Assembly (NCBI GenBank): GCA_964034945.1
Contig: OZ035962.1
Coordinates: forward strand, 76,882,942-76,946,941
From: Chrysopilus asiliformis
Lineage: Eukaryota; Arthropoda; Insecta; Diptera; Rhagionidae
DNA: 64,000 bases
Direction: 5' to 3'
Each line of letters opens with the position of its first letter. Position 1 is the first letter of the stretch. Made by a program: the position numbers and the translations under genes. Shown here one piece after another: positions 10,930-23,700 of this stretch. Under the pieces are notes generated by a model. The model was not told the DNA's origin and did not search any database. It was given only the letters and a program-made list of their open reading frames with translations.

Positions 10930-11520
10930 TATATTAGATTTAGTTTACAGTTTGTAACACATCGTACCAATCATCGGACACACAAATGAACTACACCAAG
11001 GATGACAGGGATGACAAAAGATTTTGATTTCCGCATGTCCGTTCGTCTGTCTGTGTCTGTACGTCTGTTTGTCTTGCCGTCTGTCTGTCCATCTGTCTGT
11101 CTGTCTGTCCATAACTTTCTGTCCATAACACGATAACTCTCGAAAGGTTTGAGCTAGAGACTTGAAATTCTCGCGTTTCTCGTAAATGCCTAGGCTAAGT
11201 TCTTAAACGGGCAAAATTAGACCATTCCTTCCCCTCTCCCCTATACAAACGAAACTGTATTTTGCAATTTTCTCGAAAACGGTGTGTCATATAGGAAAAT
11301 TTATAAAGTTAAAATATGTTTAGAATAGGATTTTACACAACTCATCCATACATTAAAATCTAATCGGACCACTGCTTCTCCCCCTCCCCCATGCAAATTT
11401 AATACATTTTTCCTGTTTTCTCGAAAACCTCATGGATTGTTTTAAATAAACATTTTGTCTGGTATCATATAGAGTATTTGGCGAATTCCTCCTGGCAATT
11501 GTAGCTTTTCGTATGTGTAG
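10930..11520 (+). mobile_element. DINE-1-like repeat, family F, copy 1
   Basis: Shares TATATTAGATTT...GTTTGTAAC with copies A-E but differs beyond. A long (GTCY)n core spans 11038-11115, followed by GAGCTAGAGACTTGAAATTC and TGGCAATTGTAGCTTTTCGTATG near the end. Related pieces lie at 43860-44088 plus 45603-45830 and at 46850-47115. Non-coding. Confidence 0.6.
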
Positions 11521-12329
11521 GATGGCTATTAAATCAAACAAATATTGAGCACAAAATATTTATTTGACTAATACCGTTTTGCAAAATATTTAAAACTGAC
11601 AAAAAATGAAAATAAAGTAACTTAATGATTTTAAATACTACTACGTTTACCGCATATTTATGTTTTCAAGTAACAAGTAACTAATAATAATTATACAATT
11701 ACATATGTTTTATTTTGGTTTCCAGAACATCAGCTTCTACATTCTACACTTTTATTTGGGCCATTAATATTCCCTTTTTGTTCTTTATTTATTAAAAAAA
11801 ATAAAAATTGAATTTTACTACCATTTGTAGTTGCAAGATTTCAGTTTCAAATTTTTGAATATTTCCTTAAGCCATAAAACCATTCAATTAGAACTTCATT
11901 ATTCTTTGTAATGACCAGTTCTTATTCACCTTAGGTTTGTGCCCTAAATTTCATAAAACATTTGTGAAAACTTGAAATGTGATAATTCTGATAAAATTTT
12001 CACTTTGCCTGTGGCGAAATTTTCATTGTGACTTATGTTCCTGATCAAAGGACAATATAATTCTCTTTGAAATCCTGATGTGAAAAATTAAATGTTGCAT
12101 TCAGATAATTAAATATTTGCAAAATCCATAAAATCAAGTGCAGATTACTGGATTTAGGGTGTATGAATCTTTATTAAATTGGTCTCGCACTCAAAGGGAA
12201 TTTAGAAAGAACTTTAAAAGAAAAATTTGCATGAAATATAAATTTGAAAAAGTCGTAAAATTTAAGCGGAATTAAAATTTTTTAAAAATTGTGGCAAACG
12301 CTTGGGAAGATTATTAATTTTTTTAAAAG
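11521..12329. other. AT-rich stretch without recognised content
   Basis: No open frame over about 60 codons, no RNA gene and no inverted or direct repeat that stands out. Confidence 0.4.
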
Positions 12330-12760
12330 CTTTTATTTAGCTTGCTTTTGTGTTTGTCTGTTTGTCAGGGTCAAATCTTAAAATCTAATTGTGACCCACT
12401 TCCACACATCCGATTGACTTGAAATTTTGCACACATACGTAACTTCGATGACAATATAATGTTTTCACTATTTCGTTCTTGTAAGGATACCGAAAGGTTC
12501 TGTAAGGATATCGTATTTATCCTTTTCCGTAAAATTTCCGGAAAATAATCTCATCTGGGGGTTTTTGGGTGTTTCTGGGGTCGCTGAATCCGATTCTGAA
12601 ATTATGAAGTCTGTAAGGATAGCAGAAGGTCCTGTAAATAAAATGTGGTGATCGTTTACCTCAAATTTTTCGGAAAAATATCATCTGGGATCGCTGAGTT
12701 TGATTCTGGAGTCAGAAAGTCCTTAAGGATATCTCAAAGGCAAGGATATAAAGGCATAAA
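12330..12760 (-). repeat. Dispersed repeat H, copy 2 (reverse)
   Basis: Contains GTCTGTTTGTCAGGGTCAAA, GATTGACTTGAAATTTTGCAC and several TAAGGATATCG-type motifs that match the reverse of 8745-9085. Non-coding. Confidence 0.5.
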
Positions 12761-12787
12761 AAATAAAATCAAATTAATATTCACCTC

Positions 12788-13678
12788 TAGTGATGGCAAA
12801 AAAATATTATTAATCGATTAGTGCATCATATGATTAATTGAAATGTGTTAATTGCAATACAATTAAATCGGTAAAAAATAGAAAATAATCGATTTATTAA
12901 TCGATTATTCAAAAACAGGTTAAATACGTGCAAAAGTACACAGAAATTTTTTTTCTCAAGCTATTAGATATTTAAAATTTAAAATTGCTGCATTAAAATT
13001 GAAATACTTTCGCTAGAATTATATTAATTTCATAAAATTCAATAAAAATAAAACATTTTTGCGAAAGAATGCCTTTTTTATGCAATTTCATCTTTCCGGA
13101 GATAGCATCGGTTCGCGACTCTCCTGTAATTTCAAAATAATTTCTATCTGCTAAAGAAAAAAAATGTTTGTGATAAAATCATTTTTATTTTTAATATTAT
13201 TTAGGAATATAAAGCTTAAGATACTACATTTTTTTTTGTTTCAAGCCAAGAATTTAAAAAAAGGATTTTGTTTAGCCGTTTTGTTAAAAGCCTATTTGCT
13301 ATGGCTCCAGCTTTCGAAAAGAGCCGTTCGGATGGTACCGAACTTCCGACAATGGGATAATACTTCCTGGCTAAGTTATAGAGCTTCGGATACACACCCT
13401 TCATTTCATCCCAGGCTTCTATAGGATTTTGTTTTACGCTGTGGGGAACTCTAAATAAATTTGTAATAGATCTAAAACGAATAACTGGGAGAGGAAATAA
13501 TAGTAGATCTGCCAGTATAGTAGTAGTAGCAGGTTCAAAAAAAATAAAAAATCGATTATTTACCTATTAATCGATTACATATTTTTAAATTGAAAGGAAA
13601 AATGTGATATGATTAATCGACATATCAAAACAAAATAATCGATTAATGCAATCATTTGATTAATCGTTGCCATCACTA
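12788..13678 (-). mobile_element. hAT element remnant with perfect 8-bp target duplication
   Basis: The ends are TAGTGATGGCAA and its inverse TTGCCATCACTA. TTCACCTC flanks both sides exactly (12780-12787 and 13679-13686), the 8-bp duplication typical of hAT elements. The outer parts are rich in ATTAATCGATTA motifs, and the middle holds the transposase C-terminus described separately. At 891 bp it is an internally deleted copy. Confidence 0.9.
13216..13425 (-). pseudogene. hAT transposase C-terminal dimerisation domain (fragment)
   Basis: A minus-strand frame of about 62 codons reads YPKLYNLARKYYPI then SVPSERLFSKAG and ends in a LFLNSW segment. This is the hAT dimerisation region seen at the C-terminus of hAT/zinc-finger-BED transposases, where the SxxSERLFSxAG block is the most conserved part. 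The catalytic RNase-H core and BED finger are missing, so it is a remnant. The frame itself is intact, which suggests fairly recent decay. Confidence 0.85.
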
Positions 13679-13713
13679 TTCACCTCGCTTTAATTTCTGA
13701 TAGACAGCAACTA

Positions 13714-14300
13714 AAAACATAACAAAAGCTATAATTGCCAATCTGGCAATCATTGGAGACCCGTATGGTGATATTCGTATCAAAATTCGAACAGTTATAC
13801 CAAAATTCCACTTTGAAGTCAAACTTTCCAACAAGATTTTTTAAAATTTATTCCAATCGGATTTTGATGTATGGGAGTTTTATGTAGAATCATATCCTAA
13901 ATAACTTTTGTTTTTGGACTTTTTTGATAAGATGCACCGTTTTTGAGATATTCACAAAAAACGATTTCGTTCCTATGGGGGGTACCCCCCCTAATGGTCA
14001 ATTTTTGCCCATTAACGAACTTAGCCTCGCATTTTACGAAAAACGGATCTGTGCAAATTTTCAAGTCTCTAGCTCAATCCGTGCGCCCGCAATCCGCGCC
14101 ACAGACGGACAGACAGACAGACGGACAGACAGACGGACAGACGGACGGACGGACAGACGGACGGACATGCTAAATTCAACTTTTTTCATCATTCTAAACA
14201 CCCTGGTGTAATTCATTTTTGTGTGCGATGACGAGATCTTGGCGTTACAAACGGTAAGGCAAAGTTAATATACCCTTTGGTTTCACCATACGGGTATAAA
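13714..14300 (-). mobile_element. DINE-1/Helitron-like repeat, copy B
   Basis: Reverse-oriented copy of the family at 3588-4026. It starts AACATAACAAAAGCTATAATTG, has a perfect ATTGCCA-ATC-TGGCAAT hairpin, a (GACR)n core at about 14101-14165 and ends GGTTTCACCATACGGGTATA. Two short overlapping frames reading TDRQTDGQTDG are the microsatellite in translation. Confidence 0.7.
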
Positions 14301-14474
14301 AATTGTTTTTCCATGTGGACGTCGTTGAGAGTTTAATTAGCAAGTCCTTACGAGCGAAGGTCAAATCGGGGAGTTTAATATCTGGCACACCCATCGCCTT
14401 CGTCCTTTGATCTCCAAATTGGGAAATTTGTTATCGCATATAACAGCAGCTACGGCTTCAACAATATGAGTTAA
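14301..14474. other. Short spacer
   Basis: No recognised feature; sits between a DINE-like copy and a TTAA-flanked MITE. Confidence 0.3.
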
Positions 14475-15043
14475 GGGGCTCCTAGACGTACAATATTATT
14501 GTACAATCGTTTGATTCTTGAGCAGTCAACATGTTCCTAAATGACATTGAAGCTAGTTGTGTAGTCATTGCACTGACTGTGGACTTAAAAAAAGAGTTTT
14601 AAAAAAAGCGCAGATGGATGAAGGAGTGGTTAAAAAAAGAACACCCATGAACATTTGTTGAATGACTTAAAAATAAGCCATGGTTAGGTGTACTCTCAGC
14701 GATATTTCATACGATACTGAGCCAATATTGTGCAATATCGCCCTCAGACTATACAAGAAAACCTTATTGTGCAATAAAAATCAAACCGATTTTGATTCCT
14801 TCAATATATTGCTCAAACGTTCAATATGACCCCTAGACGGTCAATATATTGCACAATATTGAAATATTGCACAATATTGAAATATTGCATAATATTGAAA
14901 TATTGCAAAATATTGAAATATTGCACAATGTTGAAATATTGCACAATATCGAAATATTGCGCAATATCGAAATATTGCGCAATATTGACATATTGCACAA
15001 TATTGAAATATTGCACAATAGTATTGTACGTCTAGGGGCCACA
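14475..15043. mobile_element. TTAA-flanked MITE (piggyBac-like) carrying an 18-bp tandem array
   Basis: CTAGACGTACAATATTATTG at the left and its inverse CAATAGTATTGTACGTCTAG at the right form the terminal repeats, with GGGGC and GGCCCC outside them. TTAA lies at 14471-14474 and 15044-15047. The right third is a tandem array (see next entry). TTAA with TIRs points to the piggyBac superfamily; no transposase is present. Confidence 0.65.
14837..15025. repeat. 18-bp tandem repeat, about 10 copies
   Basis: The unit is TTGCACAATATTGAAATA with small changes; CAATATTG inside it is a perfect palindrome. Since 18 is a multiple of three, several frames on both strands stay open (QYFNIV, ILHNIE and similar six-residue repeats); these are not genes. 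Confidence 0.9.
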
Positions 15044-15047
15044 TTAA

Positions 15048-16661
15048 ATGGCTAGAGTATATGAAAGTCGTATTATTTCATACTTCGGAGAGCGTTTGTG
15101 AAACAATTTTTAAATTTCCCAAAATTTTTTGTTCAATAATTTTATGACATTTTTTTAGATTTTTTATTTGACTTTTTGGACATTTAAAAATTTATGTGAA
15201 TCAACCGGAAAAGATTTAAACAAAAAATTTCAAGAAGTTCTTTATGGCCCACAAAAAACCCCTTTCAAATTTCACAGAACAGGGTCATTGGATTAAAAAC
15301 TGCTTTTGCGTGTTATTTTTTCTAGAATGTGATGTCAAATCTGTGCTGACCGAAAACAAAAAAAAAACAGCAATAAAAAAGATTAGATATATGAATTAAT
15401 TTTAACCGAAAATCAATCGAATTTAAGAAACTTATAGAATAGTGGGTAGAACAAAGTAATCGTTTCAAATTGAAGATAGTCTACTAAAATTATTAGATCT
15501 AATTGAGTTCAAAAATAAACTGAATGAGCTTGAAATTTCCTTCGCTGTTATTTTTTTGTAAATTACCCATTTTTTGCTAGTCGAAGTATAATTTTCCAGT
15601 TTTTCTATAGGAAAACAATAAAAAAAAATTACATACAATCACACGTTAACAAAAAAAAAAATTGGAAAAAACGAATGTTAACTGAAATATTTCAGTTCCA
15701 AACAGGAATCCTAACGGAACACGTGAATAATTTGGGTTTCCATCTAACTAAAGATACTAACTGAGGAAAAAATCAATTTATTAATTCATAAATTTGTGTT
15801 TTTTCCAGTTTTCCGTTCGACCACATGGTTTAGAAAAGGCAACCCAACTAGGGTCAAAGTCACAGACAAAATCATAATTGAATATTCATATGTATTCATA
15901 AATGTCTATCATTTTATCATCAATATTTTTTTGGCTAAAAAAACAATTCGACGACCGCTATTAGAATATAATCAGACAACAAACACATTGATATTTTTAT
16001 TAAAACGAAATGCAGATTGAAGAGAGCAATTTAAAAAAACAAGCAAAAAAAATTGAACGGATTCAATTAAATATTAATAATTGACTACAAATCTTCTGGC
16101 TATCTACGTCATTAGGTCCAGTTTTGTGAAAGTGTTTTATAGATTTTTTTTTGTTTTATATAATATTTCAGTATAAGCAAGAATTCAATTTGCGTAAATA
16201 AAATTTTTGCAAAGGATCTTCATCTTGGGTTGAATTCGAATAGAGGTAGATATTTTTTTTAAGAATTATAGTAAAAACCATGAAGGTTGAATTTCAACTT
16301 AACTTCAATTAAACATACAGAAACAAAAGGTTTTTCTCATCATTCCCATTTAAACGATTTTGATACTGTCTTATTTTTTGTAAATTTTCGTAACTATTAA
16401 ACCGCCTAGCATTTTTGATAAGATTTAAACCGCAATTTTTTACGAACCAGTGACTATAGAACACTATTTTTCAACATGTGGGTCTCGATCACATGATAAA
16501 ACAACCTCCAATACCATTTAACCCGCTTTTCCCCCTCCACCCTAACCAAAATGATTCCCTCAGTTCAGTTCGTTTAGGATGTCGCGATGTAACTTTTAGG
16601 CTTCGTCAAGTTAGAAAAATAACGGATCTACTAAAAAATTGTCAAAGCGTAGGTTATTTAA
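15048..16661. other. AT-rich stretch without recognised genes
   Basis: Contains poly-A/T runs and one 74-codon plus-strand frame at 15796-16020 with no domain or start context. No TIR pair was found. Confidence 0.4.
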
Positions 16662-16920
16662 CCCTCATACTGTCCCTAAGAAAAATAACGTATGATGTCT
16701 TCGTGGGTCAAGAATGACCCATTATGACCCATTTATGACCCATGAAGACTACAGTGCTCTTCAATGGATTAAAATATGAACAAATAGATTATTGTTTTCG
16801 GTATTCAAAAGAAATTTGTTCACAGAGCCTACACCATACAAACATTGTTTATGTAGTTGAGAAGATACTTTTAATTAAAATCGAATTTGGGTCAGAAATG
16901 ACCCGAGGACAGTATGAGGG
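16662..16920. mobile_element. piggyBac-like MITE, 259 bp
   Basis: The ends are CCCTCATACTGTCC and its exact inverse. The flanks are TTAA (16658-16661) on the left and TGAA (16921-16924) on the right, a TTAA duplication with one change. The interior repeats ATGACCCATTATGACCC. CCCT termini at TTAA are the piggyBac pattern. Confidence 0.8.
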
Positions 16921-17583
16921 TGAATGAAAAAATGACCTCTACAGCGTCTTTTTAAATACACTTCTAGTTTTTTGTGGATTTTTGTTTGGTGAGACTTTGA
17001 AGAATTTCACCTGCGGAATATTTGCTTTACAAAAGTTTACATTGGTTTTTTTTTTTCTTTTTAAAAAACTTTGCTTCCAGCAGTTTCCTGAAGAAACTAG
17101 TTTTTAATCCATTAGGTGGTAAAAACTAATTTCTACCTTTTCAAAAACAACCCGCAATCAAAAATAAAATAAAAAATATGCGCCGCAAGTAGATATTCTT
17201 CGCAGGTGACCCCTTCTCTCCGCCGTCGCGTGATCTGCCAGTTACGGTGGTGGTGAAGGTCAAGCTTGTTTTATGGCATCAGGAACAGTGCAGGATGACT
17301 ATTTACTGTATTTAAGTTTGTTAAGGTTCTAAATTGCTCCGAATTTTTACAAAGATTTTTATCTACAGCGCATATTTTCAAAGAAAATTTCCCGTAGTCC
17401 ATTTGTTCTGTAATTTTCATCCACAAAACTTGCTTTCTTTTTAAAAAAATATGATTTTTCATTTTAATTCTTTTACAATATTCAAAAGTTACATTTTTTT
17501 TTGTCTCTGCCAAAAAGTGTTTGCAAAAAACACTTTTTTGAAAAAAAAAACGTCAAAAAACGGATTTGCATATCTGATAATGA
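16921..17583. other. Spacer without recognised content
   Basis: Mostly AT-rich. A GC-richer patch at 17181-17270 (CTCCGCCGTCGCGTGATCTG) does not translate into anything I recognise. Confidence 0.35.
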
Positions 17584-18175
17584 AAAAAACATAACAAAAG
17601 CTATAATTGCCAATCTGGCAATTATTGAAAACCCGTATGGTGATATTCGTATCATAATTTGAGCAGTTGTACCAAAATTCCACTTTGAAGTCAAACTTTT
17701 CAATAAGATTTTTTTAAAACTTGTTCCAATTGGATTTTGATGTATGGGAGTTTTATGTAGAATAATATCCTAAATAACTTCTGTTCTTGGACTTTTTTGA
17801 TAAGATGCACCGTTTTTGAGATATTCGCAAAAAAACGTTTTCGTTCGTATGGGGGGTACCCCCCCTAATGGTCCATTTTTGCCCATTAACGAACTTAGCC
17901 TCGCATTTTACGAAAAACGGATCCACGCAAAATTTCAAGTCTCTAGCTCAATCCGTGCGCCCGCAATCCGCGCCACAGACGGACGGACAGACAGACGGAC
18001 AGACAGACGGACAGACAGACGGACAGACAGACGGACGGACATGCAAAATTCAATTTTTTTATCATTCTAAACACACTGGTGTAATTCATTTTTGTATGTG
18101 ATGACGGGATCTTGGCGTTACAAACGGTAAAGCAAAGTTAATATACCCTTTGGTTTCACCATACGGGTATAAAAA
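17584..18175 (-). mobile_element. DINE-1/Helitron-like repeat, copy C
   Basis: The reverse copy closest to copy B: same ends, same ATTGCCA...TGGCAAT hairpin, (GACR)n core at 17980-18040. Confidence 0.7.
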
Positions 18176-18239
18176 GTTTTTTGGGAGTTCAACATTGAAA
18201 GTTTGCACAGTATAATATTATATAATAGTACAATATATA

Positions 18240-20180
18240 TTGGGGTACAAATTAGAAATGAGGGATTTTTTAGAAAAAAAATTGTTTTATTGTCAAAAAA
18301 TTGTTACAAAAAGATCACTCAAAGTATTACCTATCGCTAGCATGTACTTCTTCCCATCTTTCTGGCAGCGTACGAATTCTGCGTCGGAAGAACGACTCGC
18401 CTTTTGAAGTTATCCACGAATCAACTCATTTTTTGGTATCTCCATATGAATTAAAGTGCTGCTCAGACAGGCCATACGTCATCGATCGAAACAAGTGGTA
18501 GTATTGGACGGGGCAATATCTGATGAATATGGCGGGTGGGTTTAGATGACCCATTTCAGGGTTTCGAAGTAAGTTTTAACTAGCCTTGCAACATGTGGTG
18601 GAGCGTTGTCATGATAAAGAATAAAGCTTGTCCCGCGATAACGCGCATCACGGCGCGGTGACAGATGGTAGTAGAAACTATAGGTTTATATGAGTTAGTC
18701 TATAATTGCGCGCTGATCAAACGCGGCAGCCGCGAAGAGTAGGTCTAGTTTCTACTTTCAAACGCGGTTGGAAGCGGTGACATAACAGAGATGTCACAAG
18801 TGGTGAATTATGGTACTTTAATATGAATTCGGGAAGCTCGGTATATTATGTCTGCCATCTCCAAACAGTTATTTACATATTCTGAGTGTTGTAGCAAATA
18901 TTTTTATCAAGTGGAAAGATGGAAAATAACTTTGAAAACGTATTCGTAACGGAAAATGAAACCGAAAAATTATAAATCTTCAAATGCTCGTCGCCAAGTT
19001 AGAAAAGGTTATGAGAACACAAATTGAGATCTCGCCTCATCCGCACCGCGTAATTGGGGTTTAGGAAATGACTGCGGCTGTCGCCCTGCCGCTCTGAGCT
19101 AACCGCGCTGCGCCGCGCCGCTGCCGCATCGCTCCAATTGTGGAACAAGCTTAAATTTATGATGTCTCTGCTCGTGTTGTGGTGCTTTTTTCTTCAATTT
19201 TAGGCTCAAGTGTATCAATTGTAGTCGGTAGCGATTATCGATGATGGTTTCGTTAGATTGGAGCAGCTCATAATACACTACACTCAGCTGATCCCACCAA
19301 AATAGACAGCATAACAACTCAAAAAAATAATAACAAAAATCTCGTTCTTTTTGACAAAGTTTGTTTTGTTGAATCTGAAAAAAATTTTTTTTGTTAAATT
19401 GATAAAGGAATTGTTTGAAATAAAATTTTTGTAAATATAACAATTGTTTGTCATTTCGACAAATTAGGTATTATTAATTTCACAATTGTTTAATTGATTT
19501 AACAAAACATCATTTTTAAGTTTATTTTTTATCAAATAACAATCTTTTTGTTGAACAAAGTTTTCAAAAATATTTGTTCCAATTGATATTGTTTTGTGAT
19601 TTTAACCAAAATTTTGTTAATTTAACAATGATTTTATTCATGTGACCAATTTTTGATTTACCTAGGAATAAATTTCCCTTTGTTGATTTAACAAAATTAT
19701 TTTGTTGGCTGATATAGGATAAAAATTTTGTTGATTTAACAATGATTATATCCGTATGATTAACTTTTTCTCTGACTCTTGGCGCCATGAATATTCGGCT
19801 TTGGCGTTGATCTTGAAGGGTAGCCGGGCTTACATTGGTTGGGATAATCATTTTTTAAAATACAGTTATTTGTAAAATACAGTTATTTGATAATCATCTT
19901 TTAAAATACAGTTATTTTTCATAGCCAGTGACGATACATTGCAAAAAACCTTTTCTGCCGTTGGTAAAAATCCCCGCAAATGCTGTTTTGTTGGCACATA
20001 ATTCGACATATTGACTGCTCAAAAAATCGATGTTGTTTACACTTGGAAGAAATGACACATACTGAAAACCAAACCTACATAATGGTGCTTTGACATGAAT
20101 ATAGTTACGGTATTGCCCTATGATGTACCACAAGTAACACCATCTCTAGAAAATCCCTCATTTTCAAGTTGTAGCCCAAA
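18240..20180 (-). mobile_element. Decayed mariner element, 1.9 kb
   Basis: The left end TTGGGGTACAAATTAGAAAT and the inverted right end (TTTGGGCTACAACTTGAAAA) match over about 32 bases. TA flanks each end (18238-18239, 20181-20182). Minus-strand transposase pieces lie at about 19990-19910 and 18640-18330, separated by about 1.3 kb where a mariner would have under 0.3 kb. Foreign sequence therefore fills roughly 18650-19900, including AT-rich repeats of the type TTTGTTAATTTAACAATG at 19440-19760. Confidence 0.8.
18330..19990 (-). pseudogene. mariner transposase, broken into two blocks
   Basis: Reading the minus strand, block 1 (about 19990-19912) gives RKGFLQCIVTGYEK, matching the mariner block whose aspartate is the first catalytic residue; here it is Y. 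Block 2 (about 18640-18330) gives LYHDNAPPHVA with the second catalytic D (18608-18610), then a stop, then HPPYSSDIAP with the third motif altered to SN, then more stops. The gene is dead: first catalytic residue lost, nonsense changes, and about 1 kb of inserted DNA. Confidence 0.8.
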
Positions 20181-20765
20181 TAGAAACGGCTCTGCTTGGA
20201 GAGTCATTAGATCTGGTTTAAAATATTAGAATGATTTTTAATTCACTTAAAATCTTCTGTCACCTTTATTCGTAACTTGTTTTTGTAATTTAGGGCAAAA
20301 GTAACAACAAAAAATCCACCAGGAAATTTTTTTTATGATAATCAAGTTTGTAATCAATTCAAATCAATAATTACATAACATATCCAATTTATTTTGTAAA
20401 AATTTTCCATATATTTTAGGAAAAATTTCTACAATCCAGATTTCCACTGTAAATTTTTTTACCCGATTTTATCAAGTATTTTAATAAAAGCTCCATAACT
20501 GATTATTATATGTTTCGATCTTTTAGTTTTTCGTCATCAAAACGACCGGTTTTTCTTGATTGCGGTCTCGACATTTTCTGATTTAAGATCAAGACGACAC
20601 CATGATTCTCTCAGTTCAGTTCGTAAACGCAAACTTTAAACATTACTCCGCAAACGGAACAGATAAACTAAGAGAAAGAAAAAAACCTTAACATTTTATC
20701 TAAAAAAAAATTATTTGTTGTTAAAAATAACCAAAAGTTCTAAATTCAAATTGAAAAATACAAAA
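20181..20765 (+). promoter_or_regulatory. Upstream region of the SVWC gene with candidate initiator
   Basis: TCAGTTCAGTTCG at 20611 fits an arthropod initiator (TCAGT) 155 bases before the ATG. No TATA box sits at the right distance. The rest is AT-rich with no other signal. The assignment of the start site is a guess from the motif. Confidence 0.3.
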
Positions 20766-23700
20766 ATGGTGTCAAAATATTGTGCTATTGTTGTTGTTGC
20801 TGTTATTATGGTGTTGTCAGCTGCATCTTGCAATGGAGCAGTTTTTACTCAGCCCGCTGCCAAACATCCTGGTTAGTATAATTTGATTAGTTTGCAAAAA
20901 ATTAAAGAAACGATGAAAAAAAAATGTTAACTAATAAAAAATTATAACGATATGATGGGCTCAAGATGGCATTTTTTAGTAACTGTGTTAAAACCAGAAT
21001 AATAAAAATTCTTAACAATTAGTAAATCAAAAAGGATCCCGTCTTAGAAGTAGTTTTAGTTCAAAGTTGTTAATAGTTTATGATTAATATAAATCTTATG
21101 ACCTTACGTGGATTTTTTATATAAATAAGGTCATCTCTGATGCTTCATAAATTTTTTTTGTTATTATTTTTATATTTTTTTGCAATTGATGAAGTCATTT
21201 AATGATTTTACTTAATGGCCATATTGGGAAAGGTTTACGATCTTTTGAATGAAATCGAGATGCTTAGCTTATTATTTAATATTTCTTTTCTTAATGGTGT
21301 GTTGGAGGTTTCATGGAAAGTTATTTTGTTTTTAAGTGGGCGTAAGCACGTTGCTTGAATAATAAAAAAAAAATATTATTTCACGGCTCTTTTTAAATTT
21401 GATTGTTGACCTTTTGTAGATACCAGTAGTAAAAGTAATTTTCGGTCAATACACTCATTGAAATTTTGGTGGACTTTTCTTTTTGAATTTCTAAATATAT
21501 AAAAAAAAATGGAAAGTGTCCATAAAATACGTCACACTATTAGGGGAGGAAGGTTCAAAACTTCATTCAAAAAACCACGAAAAAATAAGAGAGAGGGGGG
21601 GGGGGAGGGGCTTTACATTATAGTTTTCCGACAATATCTAAAAAAAAAGTTTCAGACTTTTAATAAAACACAAACTTAAGACTTTACCCGAATTTTAGTT
21701 TTTTTAAATTAAAGACTGTAAATTATGCTGGCTTTACACGAATGACAGATAGTGACAATCTGTCATAAAAGAATGGACAAGTTCATTCTTTTATGAGAGA
21801 TTGTCATTTTTCTGACAGAAATAATGACAAAAATGATACTATTTACACGATAATGACAATTTATGACAAAAAAAAATGACAAATTTGCCATTCGTGTAAA
21901 CGCAGCATTATACTGTTAGTTTCCAGTCTGTATCTGTAAGTTTACAGTCTGTATCTACTTTGACATGTAAAATATATATTTTTTTACATTCCGTGCCTTT
22001 CGTTATTGCCTTTAAATCACTGTCGATGGAAATTGAGGCCAAAAATTTAAATTGCCCGCCAGGAAGCCGTGTGGATGATGTTTAATTTTACCCAATAGAC
22101 AAGTTTCAATTTTGCAATATCGCCATTAGAATTTTTTGTAATTTTCACGAATCGTATAAAATTTTCAAATATTCTAACGCTCAGGGCTTTTGAGCAAGAC
22201 TTTGGAATTATTCGCTTCTTTAAAATTTTAACATATGGGAATATAAAATAAAAAAAACTCTAAAAATGCCTTCTCGTAACCTTTTGCTTGTAGGATAAAA
22301 AAAAACTCTCTGAAAAATGCCTTCTCGCAACCTTTTGCTTTCTCGCAACCTTTTGCTTTCTCGCAACCTTTTGCTCTTTCTCGCAACCTTTTGTGTAGAA
22401 AAACGTGTTCACTTGTGCTCAGTAGAAAATTTGAATCACATGTTAAGAAAATTAAGTTGCTTAATTTCGTTATGTCAATACTTTTGTACCTATTTTAAAT
22501 AAATTAAAACAGGTAACATGTTTATTAAAACATTTTTCTTAAATCTCATCAAAAATCCGGCTTGTATTTCATGTTTTGCTCGAATTCCGTTTTGATTTAA
22601 TTCTAATGACGCACATTTTGACGTCAGTGAAAATTCCTCAAGAAACAAGTTCTCAAATAGATCTAAAGCAGAATCCACAAATCTTGATTCCTTATTTATG
22701 CCTATGCAGATCAGCCTAATCGAAATTCTTAAATTCGTTTATGTTGACATTAAACTTTGGCGATCATTTTAAATTCCACTTTTTCCCTCATGTTTTTACC
22801 AACGATCGTCAGTTGTTTTTGCTTGCTTAATTTAATGCGGTAAAAGTTTAAGAAATCCTATAAACTGTCTGAATGGAATAATTTTTGTCGTTAATGAGGT
22901 AAACAAATCGGGTTCGAGCTGGGGAAAAAATTCGTTTCGAAAAGTCCAAATTAAAAATGCATCCTAGTTTGATTTTTTTTTCAAGAAATTCCCAAGAAAA
23001 AGAAACACGATAAGTAATAAATAAATCACTTTTTTGTATTTTCTGTGTTTTACTGATATGTCAAAGAACTAATAGCTATAAGAAAATCACAAAATCGCCA
23101 AAAAACCAAAAGGAATCCCAAAATGAGTGAATTTTTATTTCAGTGAATTATTTATTTGTGATTTTTTTTCGGTGAGATTTAAATCTAATTTTAGATATTT
23201 TGTCTGATAATAAATTATCTTGTTTTGGATTTATTTAACATTTTTTTTCGTTCATCTCATTATGGATGATTGTGCGAAAAAAAACAACATAAAACTAAAC
23301 AAAAAAAAGCTTTGGAATTTTGATTAATAAAACAAGATAAGTGAAATGATTTCAATCTGTTTCTAGATATCTAAATCTAGAAATGTAATTTAATCAGAAT
23401 AGAATGATTAATAAAATATTCTGGAATGTTTTGCATCACCGGCGCGCCACGGCGCCATTTTTAGATAATTTGAATTTCAAACTGAGACAATGTTTTGCTC
23501 TTTAAATCATATTAAATGATATTTTATAATATCTTAATGATGGCAATGAAAAAAAAATCGATACAAAATCTAGTTTTTGTATCTATTATAAAAACTAATC
23601 GGAAAATATAAAAAATTCTGTATTTTTTTTGCGATTCCGCAGAAAAAATTTCAACATCGAATTTTCAGGTGGGATGCTGAAAAATGACTTTGAACAATAA

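Noticed and set aside
13924..14211. Frames ending TDRQTDGQTDG (also at 17816-18101 and 33205-33572)
   Set aside because: (GACR)n microsatellite in DINE-like repeats read as protein.
14813..15055. Five frames with QYFNIV/ILHNIE-type repeats
   Set aside because: Translation of an 18-bp tandem repeat.
19564..19851. 95-codon minus-strand frame as a host gene
   Set aside because: It lies within the insert of a dead mariner, is built from ATTTAACAA-type repeats and has no domain.
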